A DNA stretch of 9,193 nt from Ruminococcaceae bacterium UBA4871 (GCA_002399445.1 DHDR01000025.1:1-9193); one strand, 5' to 3'. Shown: positions 1-5,264, counted from the stretch's first letter. Notes: generated by a model from the sequence alone, not told the origin. Translations and numbers: made by a program.

Positions 1-65
1 CGCACAGTTCTCTAAATAATTTGACGCCATCAGAATATGCCTTGAAAATCTCAGGTGATTACTAA
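1..65 (+). CDS. IS3-family transposase (OrfB), C-terminal end only
   Basis: The frame read from base 3 gives HSSLNNLTPSEYALKISGDY and a TAA stop at 63-65. The incomplete codon before it (..CG) allows Pro. The string (R)PHSSLxxLTPxEYA is the usual C-terminus of IS3-family DDE transposases (rve integrase core), which cut and join the IS ends. Only about 20 residues are present, so catalytic residues and the OrfA/OrfB frameshift region are not visible. It is on the plus strand, opposite to almost all other genes, as expected for an independent insertion. The subgroup cannot be told from this fragment. Confidence 0.82.
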   Translation, partial: HSSLNNLTPSEYALKISGDY

Positions 66-98
66 CTTTCTAGATGGACGGTTTTGGGGGGCAGGTCA
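1..98 (+). mobile_element. IS3-family insertion sequence, right end only (partial)
   Basis: The first 98 bases are the right-hand end of an insertion sequence whose body lies outside the window. They contain the last codons of an IS3-type transposase, then about 33 bases of non-coding end. That end finishes in GGTTTTGGGGGGCAGGTCA at 80-98, which on the other strand begins TGACCTGCCCCCC. Ends of the TG...CA form, with TGACCTGCCCCC-like terminal repeats, are common in the IS3 family (knowledge from memory). The amidase homology on the minus strand stops exactly here, which fixes the junction near 98/99. The left end and the short target duplication (expected 3-4 bp, probably beginning GAA at 99-101) cannot be checked because the other end is off the window. 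Confidence 0.8.
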
Positions 99-349
99 GA
101 AATCAAAAAATTTGCCAGATACTGCACACCGCTCCATGAGGCGGTTCGGTCTTGACTGTTGTTGTAGTACCATCCCAGCACCGGCGTGTAATTCATTACA
201 CCGCTTCCCGCAAAGATGCACTGCGAGGCAAAATTCGTACAGTCACCTCCCAGTTTATCAAAGTTTAAGTAATTCGGATTTCTTTTCAAAGCCCACGTTT
301 TGGCATATGCAACCGCGCGGGTGCGGTTATAGGAAACCTCTATCGGCAT
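99..349 (-). pseudogene. Amidase_6-type putative amidase, truncated by IS insertion
   Basis: The N-terminal part of a putative amidase of the Amidase_6 family (Cys-His hydrolase fold, thought to act on cell-wall or other amide bonds). The chosen start is the ATG at 349, preceded by GGAAAGGAG with a 7-nt spacer; the upstream in-frame codons to 403 have no such site. Family hallmarks are YNRTRAVAYAKTWALKRNP (residues 7-25), then GGDCTNFASQC with the probable nucleophile Cys37, then GVMNYTP and a GWYY motif. Homology stops after ANFLI at about residue 83. The following residues (DLPPKTVHLES, stop at 62) are encoded by the IS end. The second half of the domain, with the expected catalytic His, is absent, so the product should be inactive. 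Whether the rest of the gene lies beyond the IS is outside the window. Confidence 0.85.
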
Positions 350-440
350 ACAGTTGCTCCTTTCCGGCAATTCTACATAATGTCTGTTGAATAAACCAGT
401 CATTAAAAAGCTTGCACTTGTGCAGATAATAAGGCCATAA

Positions 441-469
441 ATTCTAGAGAATATCTATACAGGAAACAA
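441..469 (-). promoter_or_regulatory. Possible sigma-A promoter for the interrupted amidase gene
   Basis: Read on the minus strand, TTGTTT (469-464) and TAGAAT (446-441) are separated by 17 bp. The -10 hexamer matches five of six consensus bases and the -35 only three. It lies about 90 bp upstream of the amidase start and downstream of the terminator-like hairpin of the preceding gene, a sensible place for a separate promoter. No other good candidate was seen in this gap. Confidence 0.35.
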
Positions 470-487
470 TTCAACGAATTCACTGGT

Positions 488-503
488 AATATTGTACAAT
501 ATT
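488..503. promoter_or_regulatory. Perfect 16-bp palindrome, possible operator
   Basis: AATATTGTACAATATT reads identically on both strands. It sits about 20 bp upstream of the candidate amidase promoter in the 404-562 gap and could be a repressor or activator site. A/T-rich palindromes also arise by chance, so this is only a candidate. Apart from this, the possible promoter and the hairpin at 550-571, I see nothing in the gap. Confidence 0.3.
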
Positions 504-545
504 CGCATGACAGTGATTTTGCTATTAAAAACAGGAAAAAGAAAC

Positions 546-571
546 TGAAAAAGCATTACAATTCATGCTTT
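546..571 (-). terminator. Weak intrinsic terminator after the tandem winged-helix gene
   Basis: On the minus strand AAAGCAT (571-565) pairs with ATGCTTT (556-550) around an 8-nt loop and is followed by TTTCAGTTTCTTTTT. The stem overlaps the stop codon of the upstream 297-aa gene. The 7-bp stem is A/T-rich, so termination may be partial. Confidence 0.45.
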
Positions 572-1456
572 CCCATTAGTATTCAAAATTTTTGATAGCC
601 AGCTGCGCCCACTCTTAATAAACTTTGTTTTCCATTCAGGTTCTTTCTTTAAGGCTTTGTTCTTTAGGGAACGTGTTCTTGGGGTGACAAGCTTGATATG
701 GCCCCCCGTGACAAAATCGGGTGAAATGGGGGAGTAGCCCAGGGTACGGTTTAGCAAAAATGCAAACAGAAACTTTGCAGCGGCAAGCTTTGGCCGACGA
801 GGGAGGGGCAGAACAGTATAAAGATTGGACGTTGTACCATTATCCCCAGTAATGGACTTGCGTGTTTGTGCCTGCACGTCCAGCAATCCCTTGTTGGCCA
901 ACTTTTTGATGCAGCGATAAACCGTGACAGTGCTGATTCCGCAGTCAGCAGCAATCTCCTTTTTGGACAGAAAGCAGCTGCATCCTTTTCCTGCGCGCAA
1001 CGTTATGTAGTTATATACTTTCAGTTCATTTCCGGTAAGCTTGGACAAATCAGCCGACTGCGCCCGATATAGAATATTGTGTTCTATGTGGCCCTTTGAG
1101 CGGACTCCCGACTTGCCCTTTAAATTACTCATTTCGATGCAATTTGCTTCTTGTAAGCTGATTTGAGGGCAATCAATGATGGTATAGAGGTTTTCTTTCT
1201 GCCGAATACTATTGTCACCGACAAAGAACGCAAATTGGAACTTGCGTTTCAGCAGACCAGCGACACATAGATCGTTGACAGCACGGACAACACTGCGTAC
1301 ACTGATGCCGCATTTGGCAGCAATGGTCTTACGTTTTGGATAGCAGGTGCGGGTTTTATAATCTGCACACTGCTGCAAATAAGACAGAACTTTATAAGCA
1401 GTGCTGCTGATGGATACCTGATAGGCGGCTGTGGAAGCAATATAATATTTCTGCAT
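563..1456 (-). CDS. Tandem winged-helix (HTH_36-like) protein, possible replication initiator
   Basis: A 297-aa DNA-binding protein with two similar winged helix-turn-helix units. Unit 1 spans about residues 15-95 (AYKVLSYLQQC, then YPKRKTIAAKCGISVRSVVRAV, ending NLYTII). Unit 2 spans about 138-216 (ELKVYNYITL, then LSKKEIAADCGISTVTVYRCI, ending NLYTVL). The repeated pattern of KxxIAAxCGIS, then a recognition helix, then GLL, then NLYT indicates an internal duplication. Residues 220-297 are basic (for example GGHIKLVTPRTRSLKNKALKK). Two tandem winged helices occur in several plasmid replication initiators, while HTH_36-like domains are also found in other mobile-element proteins, so the role as initiator is inference. 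The start is ATG 1456 with a GGAGG site 8 nt upstream. The 185-nt leader carries an antisense promoter and a large hairpin, pointing to antisense-RNA or attenuation control. It could instead be a transcription regulator of the element. Confidence 0.72.
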   Translation of the reverse strand: MQKYYIASTAAYQVSISSTAYKVLSYLQQCADYKTRTCYPKRKTIAAKCGISVRSVVRAVNDLCVAGLLKRKFQFAFFVGDNSIRQKENLYTIIDCPQISLQEANCIEMSNLKGKSGVRSKGHIEHNILYRAQSADLSKLTGNELKVYNYITLRAGKGCSCFLSKKEIAADCGISTVTVYRCIKKLANKGLLDVQAQTRKSITGDNGTTSNLYTVLPLPRRPKLAAAKFLFAFLLNRTLGYSPISPDFVTGGHIKLVTPRTRSLKNKALKKEPEWKTKFIKSGRSWLSKILNTNGKA

Positions 1457-1490
1457 GATAATTCCTCCGTAACAATTTGATTTGAAATGA

Positions 1491-1519
1491 TTGACAAATA
1501 GAGAAATCCCGCCTATACT
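1491..1519 (+). promoter_or_regulatory. Near-consensus sigma-A promoter facing away from the 297-aa gene
   Basis: TTGACA at 1491-1496 and TATACT at 1514-1519 are separated by exactly 17 bp, giving 11 of 12 consensus bases. This is the best promoter seen in the window and lies on the plus strand, where almost no gene is found. Predicted transcription starts near 1525-1527. Its -10 box lies inside the left arm of the hairpin at 1503-1553. Confidence 0.7.
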
Positions 1520-1553
1520 GAATTTGTTTAAGGGTTCAGTATGGCGGGATTTC
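1503..1553 (-). promoter_or_regulatory. Large hairpin in the leader of the 297-aa gene, possible attenuator
   Basis: The arms 1503-1522 and 1535-1553 pair over 19 bp with one bulged base (T1514) and a 12-nt loop. In minus-strand RNA the stem is followed by UUUCUCUAUUUG, a U-rich but interrupted tract, and then by the GGAGG site of the 297-aa gene about 30 nt later. This is the position of an attenuator terminator. A smaller alternative stem (GCGG/CCGC, 1556-1553 with 1547-1544) would be mutually exclusive with it. It may also simply terminate transcription from the upstream genes. As DNA it overlaps the plus-strand promoter and could be an operator. Confidence 0.55.
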
Positions 1554-1600
1554 CGCTTAATGTAGAAGGCATGGGGTTATTCCCATGCTTTCTTTCTTAT
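1526..1600 (+). ncRNA. Predicted ~70-75 nt antisense (counter-transcribed) RNA
   Basis: The unit begins about 7 nt after the -10 box of the promoter at 1491-1519 and ends at the terminator-like hairpin 1564-1593 with its T-rich tail. It would hold a small 5' stem-loop (GCGG/CCGC around GATTT, 1544-1556) and the terminator stem-loop. It lies antisense to any minus-strand RNA entering the 297-aa gene, and its 3' end nearly coincides with the predicted start (about 1594) of that mRNA. This layout is that of ctRNAs controlling rep genes in Gram-positive plasmids. It is a prediction from signals only. The alternative is an mRNA for the 37-codon ORF at 1541-1654. Confidence 0.5.
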
Positions 1601-1654
1601 ATTATGTTTGAAGAGATTGCTCTCTGTCTTTCTCTGCACATTAAGAATCTATGA
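1541..1654 (+). CDS. Possible 37-aa hydrophobic small ORF (alternative to the ncRNA call)
   Basis: An ATG at 1541 lies 6 nt after AAGGG (1530-1534) and about 15 nt from the predicted start of the strong plus-strand promoter. The frame begins MAGFPLNVEGMGLFPCF and runs through a hydrophobic stretch (FLSYIMFEEIALCLSLHI) to TGA at 1652-1654, overlapping the 3' end of the opposite gene by 14 nt. A single membrane-spanning peptide, as in type I toxins or leader peptides, is conceivable. However, the terminator-like hairpin 1564-1593 lies within the frame, so most transcripts would stop before the frame does. I do not recognise the sequence. Low confidence. Confidence 0.25.
   Translation: MAGFPLNVEGMGLFPCFLSYIMFEEIALCLSLHIKNL
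1564..1600 (+). terminator. Intrinsic terminator of the plus-strand transcript
   Basis: A 12-bp stem (1564-1575 with 1582-1593, one G-T pair, core GCATGGG/CCCATGC) with a 6-nt loop GTTATT is followed on the plus strand by TTCTTATATT. The minus-strand side of the stem has no T tract. The terminator therefore suits a plus-strand RNA, and the only plus-strand promoter nearby is at 1491-1519. Confidence 0.55.
1601..1630 (-). promoter_or_regulatory. Possible promoter for the leader of the 297-aa gene
   Basis: On the minus strand AAGACA (1630-1625) and CATAAT (1606-1601) are 18 bp apart, matching 4/6 and 5/6 consensus bases. Transcription would begin near 1594, at the outer edge of the hairpin 1564-1593. 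The spacer holds a small inverted repeat AGAGA/TCTCT (1612-1616, 1621-1625). It lies just upstream of the end of the preceding gene's reading direction, so it would drive the 297-aa gene separately. Confidence 0.4.
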
Positions 1655-2120
1655 TGTGAAATTGATTGTCTGCTGTAAAAAGCACACCATGGTTCATGGA
1701 AGCTGATTCCTCATGACCATCAAAATCAACAAAATATAAATCTGGTTTTCCAATCGGCTTTGAAAATAACAGCTGATTGAGTTGTTTCCATGAGTGTTTG
1801 GATTGCTCAATATTGCCTACTGCTTTTAAGTCTTTAGTGGTATATCCAAGCCAGTGACCATACACCAAAGCAAAAAGTTGCTCATCACTGTAGTTTTGAT
1901 TGAAATATTGTTCGATTGTTTTTTCAGGGATGGATATTCTATTCCATATTTGTCCTTTTGAAAATGCAGCTTTATAAGTGTCTGAATAGAATTTACAAAT
2001 GATATTTGTTTTAGTCTGACATTTACCGAAATGCTGATAAGTGGTGAAAAATGAATCAATGAAATAGTCAAATAAATCACTGCCTATGAAGTAATTCAGC
2101 AATCGGGTATAGTTTAGCAA
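1641..2120 (-). CDS. Hypothetical protein, 159 aa, A+T-rich accessory gene
   Basis: Not recognised. The start is taken as TTG at 2120 because TTGGAGG lies 8 nt upstream of it; the in-frame TTG at 2135 falls within that ribosome site. The product is rich in aromatic residues (LLNYFIGSDLFDYFIDSFFTTYQHF near the N-terminus, KPDLYFVDFDGHEESASMNHG near the C-terminus). It has no convincing membrane segment or signal peptide. A TATACT hexamer occurs about 20 nt upstream without a good -35. It follows the 137-aa gene by 57 bp on the same strand and shares its A+T-rich composition, unlike the transfer-type genes. It may be a cargo or immunity-type gene, but nothing shows this. Confidence 0.65.
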   Translation of the reverse strand: MLNYTRLLNYFIGSDLFDYFIDSFFTTYQHFGKCQTKTNIICKFYSDTYKAAFSKGQIWNRISIPEKTIEQYFNQNYSDEQLFALVYGHWLGYTTKDLKAVGNIEQSKHSWKQLNQLLFSKPIGKPDLYFVDFDGHEESASMNHGVLFTADNQFHIIDS

Positions 2121-2177
2121 CGTAATTACCTCCAATGAAAAGTATAAAATTTGGAAACAACTTAGAGCAGAAGAAGA

Positions 2178-2591
2178 CTAGTTAGCTTCATCCACACCGT
2201 AGCTAATAGGTTCAAATGTTAAAACGTTTGTGCTGGTTTCATATTCATTTTGAATTGACTTCAAAAACATTTTTTCAGACACTTCCTCATAATCGTCAAT
2301 TTCTGTGCAACTTTTTTTCAAATTCTTTTTAAGAATCCGAAATTTCTGAATTTTGCTTTTTATGACAGGTAAATCATTGACTAATATGTCAATGGAATAT
2401 TTTTTTAGCTCGTTACAATGCAGTTTAACTTTAAAATGATTAAAATCTTTTTCTTCAATAAGGATCGTATTTAGTCTGCCCGCTGCCTGCATAGCTTCTC
2501 TATGGTCAGAAGCCAAAATCGTATATCCGGTAAATACATCCATTTCATAATTACCTTCACAGACCGTATAGATTAGTTTATATTTTCTCAT
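2178..2591 (-). CDS. Hypothetical protein, 137 aa
   Basis: Not recognised. The ATG at 2591 is preceded by AAAGGAG with a 5-nt spacer and is preferred to the in-frame ATG at 2636, whose only upstream site is a weaker GGAG. The N-terminus (MRKYKLIYTV) and middle alternate beta-type and basic helical stretches (KSKIQKFRILKKNLKKS, about residues 79-95), followed by an acidic patch (EIDDYEEVSEK). There is no signal peptide or membrane helix, so a small cytoplasmic protein is likely. It lies downstream of the AbrB-like gene on the same strand and is markedly A+T-rich, which suggests an accessory origin. Confidence 0.65.
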   Translation of the reverse strand: MRKYKLIYTVCEGNYEMDVFTGYTILASDHREAMQAAGRLNTILIEEKDFNHFKVKLHCNELKKYSIDILVNDLPVIKSKIQKFRILKKNLKKSCTEIDDYEEVSEKMFLKSIQNEYETSTNVLTFEPISYGVDEAN

Positions 2592-2639
2592 CTTAACTCC
2601 TTTAAAATTTCTGTGTTCAAACAACATTTTCTCCAATGA

Positions 2640-2672
2640 TTATGGGGATGCCCTTGCCCAATAATGGCTCAT
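2640..2672 (-). CDS. Possible 10-codon micro-ORF (leader peptide or remnant)
   Basis: An ATG at 2672 follows AAAAAAGGAG, which overlaps the AbrB-like stop codon, with 8 nt spacing. It encodes MSHYWARASP and then TAA. It lies between the AbrB-like gene and the 137-aa gene. It could be a leader peptide, a coupling ORF that carries ribosomes toward the next start, or the 5' remnant of a lost gene. The good ribosome site is the main support. Confidence 0.3.
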   Translation of the reverse strand: MSHYWARASP

Positions 2673-2677
2673 ATTTT

Positions 2678-2869
2678 TTACTCCTTTTTTACTACTGGCC
2701 GAACCAGCAGTCCTTCGTCAGTCCCTAAAATTTCAACTTTGTTTCCGCTTCCAATTTGAAACTGGTCCCGGTATTCTTTTGGAATCACCAGACGGCCGGC
2801 GTTATCCATATGTCGGATAATACCGGCTGCTTGTATCGTAATACATCCTTTAAAATCTGTTTGGCACAT
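2678..2869 (-). CDS. AbrB/SpoVT-type DNA-binding regulator
   Basis: A 63-aa protein with one AbrB (swapped-hairpin) DNA-binding domain spanning about residues 15-60. GIIRHMDNAGRLVIPKEYRDQF is followed by IGSGNKVEIL and GLLVRPV, the usual GIxRxxDxxGRxVIPxExR pattern. Such proteins dimerise and act as transition-state or local repressors. It has an N-terminal extension of about 14 residues with two cysteines (Cys2, Cys9). The start is ATG 2869 with AAGGAAGG 8 nt upstream. It lies 16 bp after the TOPRIM gene and is almost certainly cotranscribed. It is a candidate regulator of the element's own genes. The DNA target is not known from sequence. Confidence 0.88.
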   Translation of the reverse strand: MCQTDFKGCITIQAAGIIRHMDNAGRLVIPKEYRDQFQIGSGNKVEILGTDEGLLVRPVVKKE

Positions 2870-2885
2870 TTCTATATCCTTCCTT

Positions 2886-4121
2886 TCATAAAGACAGCCC
2901 GCCGCGCTGCGGATGATGGATCACCGATGCAGAACGTGCGGGTTGCAGCTGCTGTGTAATAGCAGCAAGATCTTTTCGATAGTTTACCAAAACATCATTC
3001 CAATCATTTAGGTTTGGCTTGTGAGTGGAGATCCTGTACTTACTTCCGAATTCTCGTCGGATACGGTCAGTTGCAAGCTGCCCGGCTGCAATTGTGTGCC
3101 CATTTTGGACCGTGTCGATATTCAGCCCAGTGATAATATTTTGTATTTTCGGATGGTCTTGCACAAATTGTTTAAGCGCATATGATGTACTGACACCGCC
3201 AAGGGAAATCATCGGGCAATTTAGCCGAGGGCTATGAAATTCCCTGCACATAGACCAGTAACTCATTGCTTCAATCGGACTTTCAAAAACGCAGACAGTA
3301 TTGCTGTCTGCGTTTTCATTTATGCAGAAACCATAATCCTTTCTGGAACCAGTAACATCGACCTTGTATTTACCTGTCATGGCACGCATAGAAGCATAGT
3401 AAGGCTGCTTTTGCGGTGTATATCCAACCATAATTACATTTTGATAGGCAAGTGTCTGATTGGAACGTACCAGATCATGAATAACATGAGCCGGAATGCA
3501 GGGAATGATGTGTGCACCATCCAGATTATGTGTATAGAGAGTCATTTTCTGACGCGGAACATCTTGAAATTTGTCTGTAAATCGGTCTTTTACGGTATAC
3601 CATGCTTTTCCCTGATTGTCATATCCGGCAATGTCAAAGTGAGCGTATGTTACACCTTGATATAGCTTCTTTTCTTTTTCAAGCTGACTTACCAAGTTGT
3701 GGTCAATGCCGCGCTGTCTTACCAAGTAGGCAAACATTCGGCGGTAGTTTGCGGCCTTTTCCGGCAAAATGAAAAGTTTTGGCTTTTGCAGGTCTTTCAT
3801 GGACTGCTCAATTTCCTGACGTTTTGGCGCAGGAAGTTCCTGCGCACCAGCAAGTTCCAAAATTGCTTCCGTGTAGGAATACCCTTCATACTCCATCAGA
3901 AAATCAATTGCATGCCCGCTTTTTCCCTGTGAATTCCAGAACCAGCTGCCATCTGGTTTAAACACCATGCTGTCATGTTCCTTCATCTGATAGGTATTGC
4001 CGTGCCGGACCAGATTGTATCCATGAGATAACGCATATTCCAGTGCATTGTTATTTTGCAGTGCTGCTTCTTTTTCTTCGTCTGTATAGTATGGTTTTCC
4101 TGTCTTTCGGCTGATTGCCAT
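2886..4121 (-). CDS. DUF3991/TOPRIM domain protein (primase-like)
   Basis: A 411-aa protein of the kind found in integrative elements and thought to help initiate DNA synthesis on the transferred strand. The start is ATG 4121, with GGAAAGGAGG 8 nt upstream; the in-frame TTG at 4154 precedes that site. Residues about 30-92 resemble the DnaG zinc-finger region without its metal ligands (GSWFWNSQGKSGHAIDFLM). Residues about 128-185 look like DUF3991 (FAYLVRQRGI...LYQ). The TOPRIM fold follows at about 274-380, with the glutamate motif VFESPIEAMSY (Glu280), a GG at 308-309 and a C-terminal NDWNDVL. The acidic DxD-type motif reads GLNIDTVQNG, so the first Asp is replaced by Asn334, which could reduce metal binding. 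It lies downstream of the sortase and 84-aa genes, and a palindromic repeat sits just before its ribosome site. Confidence 0.85.
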   Translation of the reverse strand: MAISRKTGKPYYTDEEKEAALQNNNALEYALSHGYNLVRHGNTYQMKEHDSMVFKPDGSWFWNSQGKSGHAIDFLMEYEGYSYTEAILELAGAQELPAPKRQEIEQSMKDLQKPKLFILPEKAANYRRMFAYLVRQRGIDHNLVSQLEKEKKLYQGVTYAHFDIAGYDNQGKAWYTVKDRFTDKFQDVPRQKMTLYTHNLDGAHIIPCIPAHVIHDLVRSNQTLAYQNVIMVGYTPQKQPYYASMRAMTGKYKVDVTGSRKDYGFCINENADSNTVCVFESPIEAMSYWSMCREFHSPRLNCPMISLGGVSTSYALKQFVQDHPKIQNIITGLNIDTVQNGHTIAAGQLATDRIRREFGSKYRISTHKPNLNDWNDVLVNYRKDLAAITQQLQPARSASVIHHPQRGGLSL

Positions 4122-4142
4122 AGCAGTATCCTCCTTTCCAAA

Positions 4143-4167
4143 TAGGTGCGACAATTTGTCCTACTTA
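4143..4167. repeat. 25-nt interrupted palindrome, copy A
   Basis: It is centred on 4155 with core GACAATTTGTC and flanking partial arms TAGGT/ACTTA. It sits 22 bp upstream of the TOPRIM start. Copies B (5265-5289, inverted, differing at one position) and C (8701-8725) have the same core. It could be an operator, or a hairpin in the mRNA leader. Confidence 0.75.
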
Positions 4168-4197
4168 AAGTCCTTACTATTTTTCTATGCATTGTCA

Positions 4198-4452
4198 TCA
4201 GGTACTTTCCAGCAGCCTGTCCAAACCATCTTTTTTGTGGTATGCCGCCATAGGATCTCCTGTAATCCACAGCCAAATGCGGCGGTTATCCTGTGTTATT
4301 GCTTTTAAAATATAAACCATTTTTCCGCAGAGTTTCCGCATTTCAATTTCAGTATCAACGGCGGCGACGATTGTTCCTTTTTCTTTGTGCTGCAGCTGTA
4401 AAAACCGATGCCCTGCCATGTCTGTTCCAGCATTCAGAATATGGTATATCAT
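4198..4452 (-). CDS. Hypothetical protein, 84 aa
   Basis: Not recognised. The ATG at 4452 is preceded by GAAAGGAA 8 nt upstream, and the gene starts only 15 bp after the sortase stop, so the two are surely cotranscribed. The product (MIYHILNAGTDMAGHRFLQLQ...) looks like a small mixed alpha/beta cytoplasmic protein, with a hydrophobic WLWITGDPMAAYHK stretch in the C-terminal third. There is no signal peptide. Its position between sortase and TOPRIM genes suggests an element-maintenance role, but no motif gives a function. Confidence 0.68.
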   Translation of the reverse strand: MIYHILNAGTDMAGHRFLQLQHKEKGTIVAAVDTEIEMRKLCGKMVYILKAITQDNRRIWLWITGDPMAAYHKKDGLDRLLEST

Positions 4453-4467
4453 TATTTCAGTTCCTTT

Positions 4468-5241
4468 CTATGCAAGTTTTCCTACAACAACTGTCCGCCC
4501 GTTTCGCTGTTCATAGGAGCAGGTAACGAGCATCATGATTTTCTCTTTCGCTGTAATGACCATCCCCGTTTTGTAAATAGACCTGCTTTGCAGGGCAGAC
4601 AAAAACCGGGCATAGTCCGCGTCATCCACGAACTGTGTCCGGTTAAACTGAAAATGATCCGGCGAAACATGCAGCACCGCAAAAATCTCATAACTATGTT
4701 TACCGGAAATGTCTTCGTAAAAAAAGCTTCGGTGTGTTTTCCAAAAGCTGAAATAGTTATATTGGGTAAGTTGCGTGAACATAGCGTTGTACAGCATATG
4801 ATGTCCATAGATTACAGAATTGCGGGAAATTTGCGGCTTACAGTCATATTGCAGATAAAGGCTGCCTGCCTCCCGATAATGCTTTTTGTAATTTCTGTGC
4901 AGATAAAAATCCGGATTCATTTTGGTACTCTGCAGCACCGGGTAATCGATATTAGTACCGGGTACGGTCAGCCAGCCTTTGATGTCCTTGTTTACCGCCT
5001 GCAGGCGCTGAAACTTTGTGCGGCTGTCCGGTACCGCTTTTGCCGCTGATGCGGAACTTACCTTGCTGATTTGTGGAATTGGTTCGGAAATAATGCGGTT
5101 CAGTTCCTGCAGATCGGCTTCACTCTTACGGGGCTGCACGACAAAAATATTGAGCAGATAACCAGCGCACAGAATCATGACGATTCCCAGCAGTAATAAA
5201 ATAATCATCTGGACACGGTTACATTTGCGTGTGTGGTTCAC
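4468..5241 (-). CDS. Class B sortase
   Basis: A membrane-anchored cysteine transpeptidase that joins sorted surface proteins to the cell wall. The start is taken as GTG 5241, because GAAAGGAGG lies 12 nt upstream; the open frame runs back to a GTG at 5286 through that ribosome site and the palindrome. With this start the protein has 257 aa. It has an N-terminal basic stretch and transmembrane anchor (about 12-35, VQMIILLLLGIVMILCAGYL), a linker, then the sortase barrel. Catalytic residues are visible: His in IYGHHM (147/148), Cys241 in VTCSYE and Arg249 in NGRTVVVGK. The SrtB features WLTVPGTNIDYPVLQ and FYLHRNY are clear. A terminator-like hairpin and palindrome B lie upstream; the 84-aa gene follows. 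No LPxTG/NPxTG-type substrate is encoded in the window. Confidence 0.93.
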   Translation of the reverse strand: MNHTRKCNRVQMIILLLLGIVMILCAGYLLNIFVVQPRKSEADLQELNRIISEPIPQISKVSSASAAKAVPDSRTKFQRLQAVNKDIKGWLTVPGTNIDYPVLQSTKMNPDFYLHRNYKKHYREAGSLYLQYDCKPQISRNSVIYGHHMLYNAMFTQLTQYNYFSFWKTHRSFFYEDISGKHSYEIFAVLHVSPDHFQFNRTQFVDDADYARFLSALQSRSIYKTGMVITAKEKIMMLVTCSYEQRNGRTVVVGKLA

Positions 5242-5264
5242 AAGGTGTTGCGGCCTCCTTTCAG

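Noticed and set aside
62..98. C-terminal residues DLPPKTVHLES of the short amidase frame as a natural protein end
   Set aside because: They are encoded by the IS3-family terminal sequence and do not resemble the amidase family.
1503..1553. Origin of transfer or rolling-circle origin hairpin
   Set aside because: No relaxase or nick-site motif that I recognise is present. Promoter and terminator signals around it explain the structure better, though an origin function cannot be excluded.
3234..3665. Plus-strand frame of 143 codons opposite the TOPRIM gene
   Set aside because: It is a shadow of a well-supported gene, with no ribosome site and no family features.
4408..5049. Long open frame (213 codons) on the plus strand opposite the sortase gene
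   Set aside because: The sortase frame on the other strand has complete catalytic motifs and a good ribosome site. The antisense frame has no recognisable domain and an ordinary shadow-frame composition.
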